Below are positions 62,677 through 64,000 of a stretch of 64,000 nt of DNA, one piece after another. Both the position numbers and the translations under genes were made by a program. Source of the DNA: Hymenobacter rigui (GTDB taxonomy: Bacteria > Bacteroidota > Bacteroidia > Cytophagales > Hymenobacteraceae). The notes under the pieces were generated by a model. That model worked only from the letters and a program-made list of their open reading frames with translations, searched no databases and was not told the DNA's origin. The stretch covers positions 62,001 through 126,000 of the forward strand of contig NZ_RWIT01000004.1 of assembly GCF_003944715.1 (NCBI RefSeq), read 5' to 3'. How positions within the stretch are numbered: the first letter of the stretch is position 1; each line of letters opens with the position of its first letter.

Positions 62677-63123
62677 TTACGAATCTTCCAGAAACGAGCT
62701 GGCATCAAGACCAAGATCTGCTTTCATCTTGGTGCTGATATCTGCTGAGAATGTCTGGATGAATTGTATCAATTCTTCCCGGCCTACATAAGTCGCTTGC
62801 TCATATTCACCCCATTCGGAGGAGAATTGGAAGCCTAAATCAGCATGCCGGAGGGTGAACAATTCTCTTGATTCTGAGTCCATACAGTCAAACTGAAAGT
62901 CGGTAGCAAATCCTGGTTTCAGCCACATAATCAGCTGCGCAGCCAATTGCCCTACATTCCAGTATGGGGCTCGAAGCAGGCATACGTTATCCTGCCAAAA
63001 CTCGAAATCAGCCTCGGTACAGGCCACCACAATACACCCCATCTTGTTGCGAGCCAAGTCAGGCTCGTGTAGGTATTGCGCTGGGCATGACACGGAGAGG
63101 GCAGCAACTTTATAGTGTAGCAT
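62677..63123 (-). CDS. hypothetical protein
   Basis: This is a 148-residue soluble protein, MLHYKVAALSVSCPAQYLHE, in a clearly AT-richer stretch than its neighbours. It contains GCIVVACTEADFEFWQDNVC and WGEYEQATYVGREELIQFIQ and ends DASSFLEDS. No known domain, signal peptide or membrane segment was recognised. The separate terminator and different composition suggest an independent, possibly transferred gene. Confidence 0.65.
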   Translation of the reverse strand: MLHYKVAALSVSCPAQYLHEPDLARNKMGCIVVACTEADFEFWQDNVCLLRAPYWNVGQLAAQLIMWLKPGFATDFQFDCMDSESRELFTLRHADLGFQFSSEWGEYEQATYVGREELIQFIQTFSADISTKMKADLGLDASSFLEDS

Positions 63124-63256
63124 ACTGGTAAACTTATAGCTCCGCTACCTCCCGCACCGCTTGCGGCGGGCTCACGGCTTCAAACTTTTCTCAGGAACCC
63201 GCTGCCGGCCCTCTGCATCCCGTACCTTCGCCTCGTTCCACCCTCAGCCCGCCGCC

Positions 63257-63586
63257 ATGCCCATCGACCTCGCCAGCTTCCTGCACCACACCCCCGAGAG
63301 TGAGAAAACTACGGTGTACGTACACCTCGACGAGGACGAAATAGCTGCCTACGATGCCCTGCTGGTGGCTCAGACGCGGTTTCGCAAGCTCTACATTACC
63401 CTGGAGCCCCGCCGCCGCTACCTCGTGCACACCCAACACCCCGACGAAGAAGAGGTGGAAATCGACTTCCTACAGGACTACGAAGAAGTGGAGGCGCTAC
63501 TGGAAGACGCCGGCCTCGACGGCATCCACGACGGCGAGCAGGGCATCCTCTACCACAACCTGCTGTACCTGCTGATGAACCCGTAA
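63257..63586 (+). CDS. small acidic hypothetical protein
   Basis: The ATG at 63257 gives 109 residues, MPIDLASFLHHTPESEKTTV, rich in Asp and Glu, with VYVHLDEDEIAAYDALLVAQ and IDFLQDYEEVEALLEDAGLD. It could be a small regulatory or chaperone-like protein, but no family is recognised. A TACCTTCG box lies at 63223-63230. The ORF start at 63161 is upstream of that box and was not used. Confidence 0.65.
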   Translation: MPIDLASFLHHTPESEKTTVYVHLDEDEIAAYDALLVAQTRFRKLYITLEPRRRYLVHTQHPDEEEVEIDFLQDYEEVEALLEDAGLDGIHDGEQGILYHNLLYLLMNP

Positions 63587-63723
63587 TTCAGTTGTTAGTT
63601 GATCGTTTTCAGTTGTTTGTTGTTGGATTTTCAGAAGGAAAAGGACAGGATTCCTTGGCTCTGTCTTCGCCTGACATGACGACCATCCTGGCCGCTGACA
63701 ACTGATAACCGGCAACTAACAAC

Positions 63724-64000
63724 TCACCGCCCGGTATAATCGGCCAGCAGGCCTTCGTAAATCCAGTTAGCTAGGGCCTGGCGGTTATCGGCTACCACGA
63801 AGCGGCGCTGGTCCTTGGCGTTGCGGATGTTGCCCAACTCCATAAATACAGCCGGGGCATGGCTGGTGCGCACCTCGTAGAGGCTGCCGCGCTCCGACAC
63901 GTTGCCGGAGTAGGGGCGGTTAGGCTGGGCGCGCTTGTAGCGGTTGGTGAACACCTTATGGATGTTCTTGGCCAGCCGTAGCCCGGCCTGGCTGTTGGCG
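63724..64000 (-). CDS. N-acetylmuramoyl-L-alanine amidase (C-terminal part)
   Basis: The minus-strand frame runs off the right edge. The last 92 residues match Amidase_3 C-termini: NSQAGLRLAKNIHKVFTNRY, then PAVFMELGNIRNAKDQRRFV with the catalytic Glu in MELGNI. It should cleave the amide between MurNAc and L-Ala in peptidoglycan during division. The N-terminal catalytic half is outside the window. Confidence 0.8.
   Translation of the reverse strand, partial: ANSQAGLRLAKNIHKVFTNRYKRAQPNRPYSGNVSERGSLYEVRTSHAPAVFMELGNIRNAKDQRRFVVADNRQALANWIYEGLLADYTGR

Overview
The window looks like a chromosomal segment of a GC-rich member of the Bacteroidota, most probably a Hymenobacter-like Cytophagales bacterium. 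The evidence is phylum-typical content: TonB-dependent receptors with carboxypeptidase-like N-domains, TPR- and LytTR-type two-component genes, DUF3667, DUF6370, a Bacteroidetes-type M49 peptidase and menaquinone biosynthesis. Promoter motifs also match the Bacteroidetes form TTTG-N19-TAnnTTTG. No rRNA, complete tRNA, transposase, phage or CRISPR locus was found. The genus is inferred from style, not from a marker gene.

Layout. 0-4.6 kb: the end of a GNAT gene, small conserved proteins, a TPR-histidine kinase, a 2OG-Fe(II) oxygenase and a phosphodiester glycosidase lipoprotein. 4.7-16.4 kb: a TonB-dependent receptor and a dense signalling block (PAS kinase, a LytS-like kinase/LytTR regulator pair, a hybrid kinase, then a second inverted pair). 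16.5-18 kb: an alpha/beta hydrolase, then a 580-bp gap holding IS21-like tandem repeats, a strongly folded putative RNA with terminator, and a 56-bp-arm inverted repeat. 18.0-31.6 kb, minus strand: ilvE-ilvD-ilvB-ilvN-ilvC-ilvA, one small plus-strand orf, then leuA-leuC-leuD-leuB. Together these cover every dedicated step to isoleucine, valine and leucine. Inverted repeats of several families sit in most of the gaps. 32-41 kb: a conserved TPR-like protein, an ABA4-like membrane protein pair, small secreted proteins, an M49 peptidase, menE and a DUF305 protein. 41.2-43.8 kb: a large glycosidase-like pseudogene broken by a stop codon and a frameshift. 44-50.2 kb: DUF6370, an RsbQ-like hydrolase and the operon menI(thioesterase)-menF-menD-menB. 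50.4-64 kb: a histidine phosphatase, the pyruvate dehydrogenase E2, a second TonB receptor, a DPP IV-type peptidase, HslV, a deoxyhypusine-synthase-like enzyme, an EEP-family lipoprotein, DUF3667, small hypotheticals and the end of a cell-wall amidase.

The most metabolically coherent parts are the branched-chain amino acid cluster and the menaquinone operon (with menE about 5.5 kb away). The least explained parts are the 17.5-18.0 kb gap with its candidate RNA, the in-frame tRNA-like insert inside menD, and the families of intergenic palindromic repeats. I did not find a clear new defence or mobile system. Start codons were moved inward wherever the longest open frame ran past a signal peptide or a conserved N-terminus.
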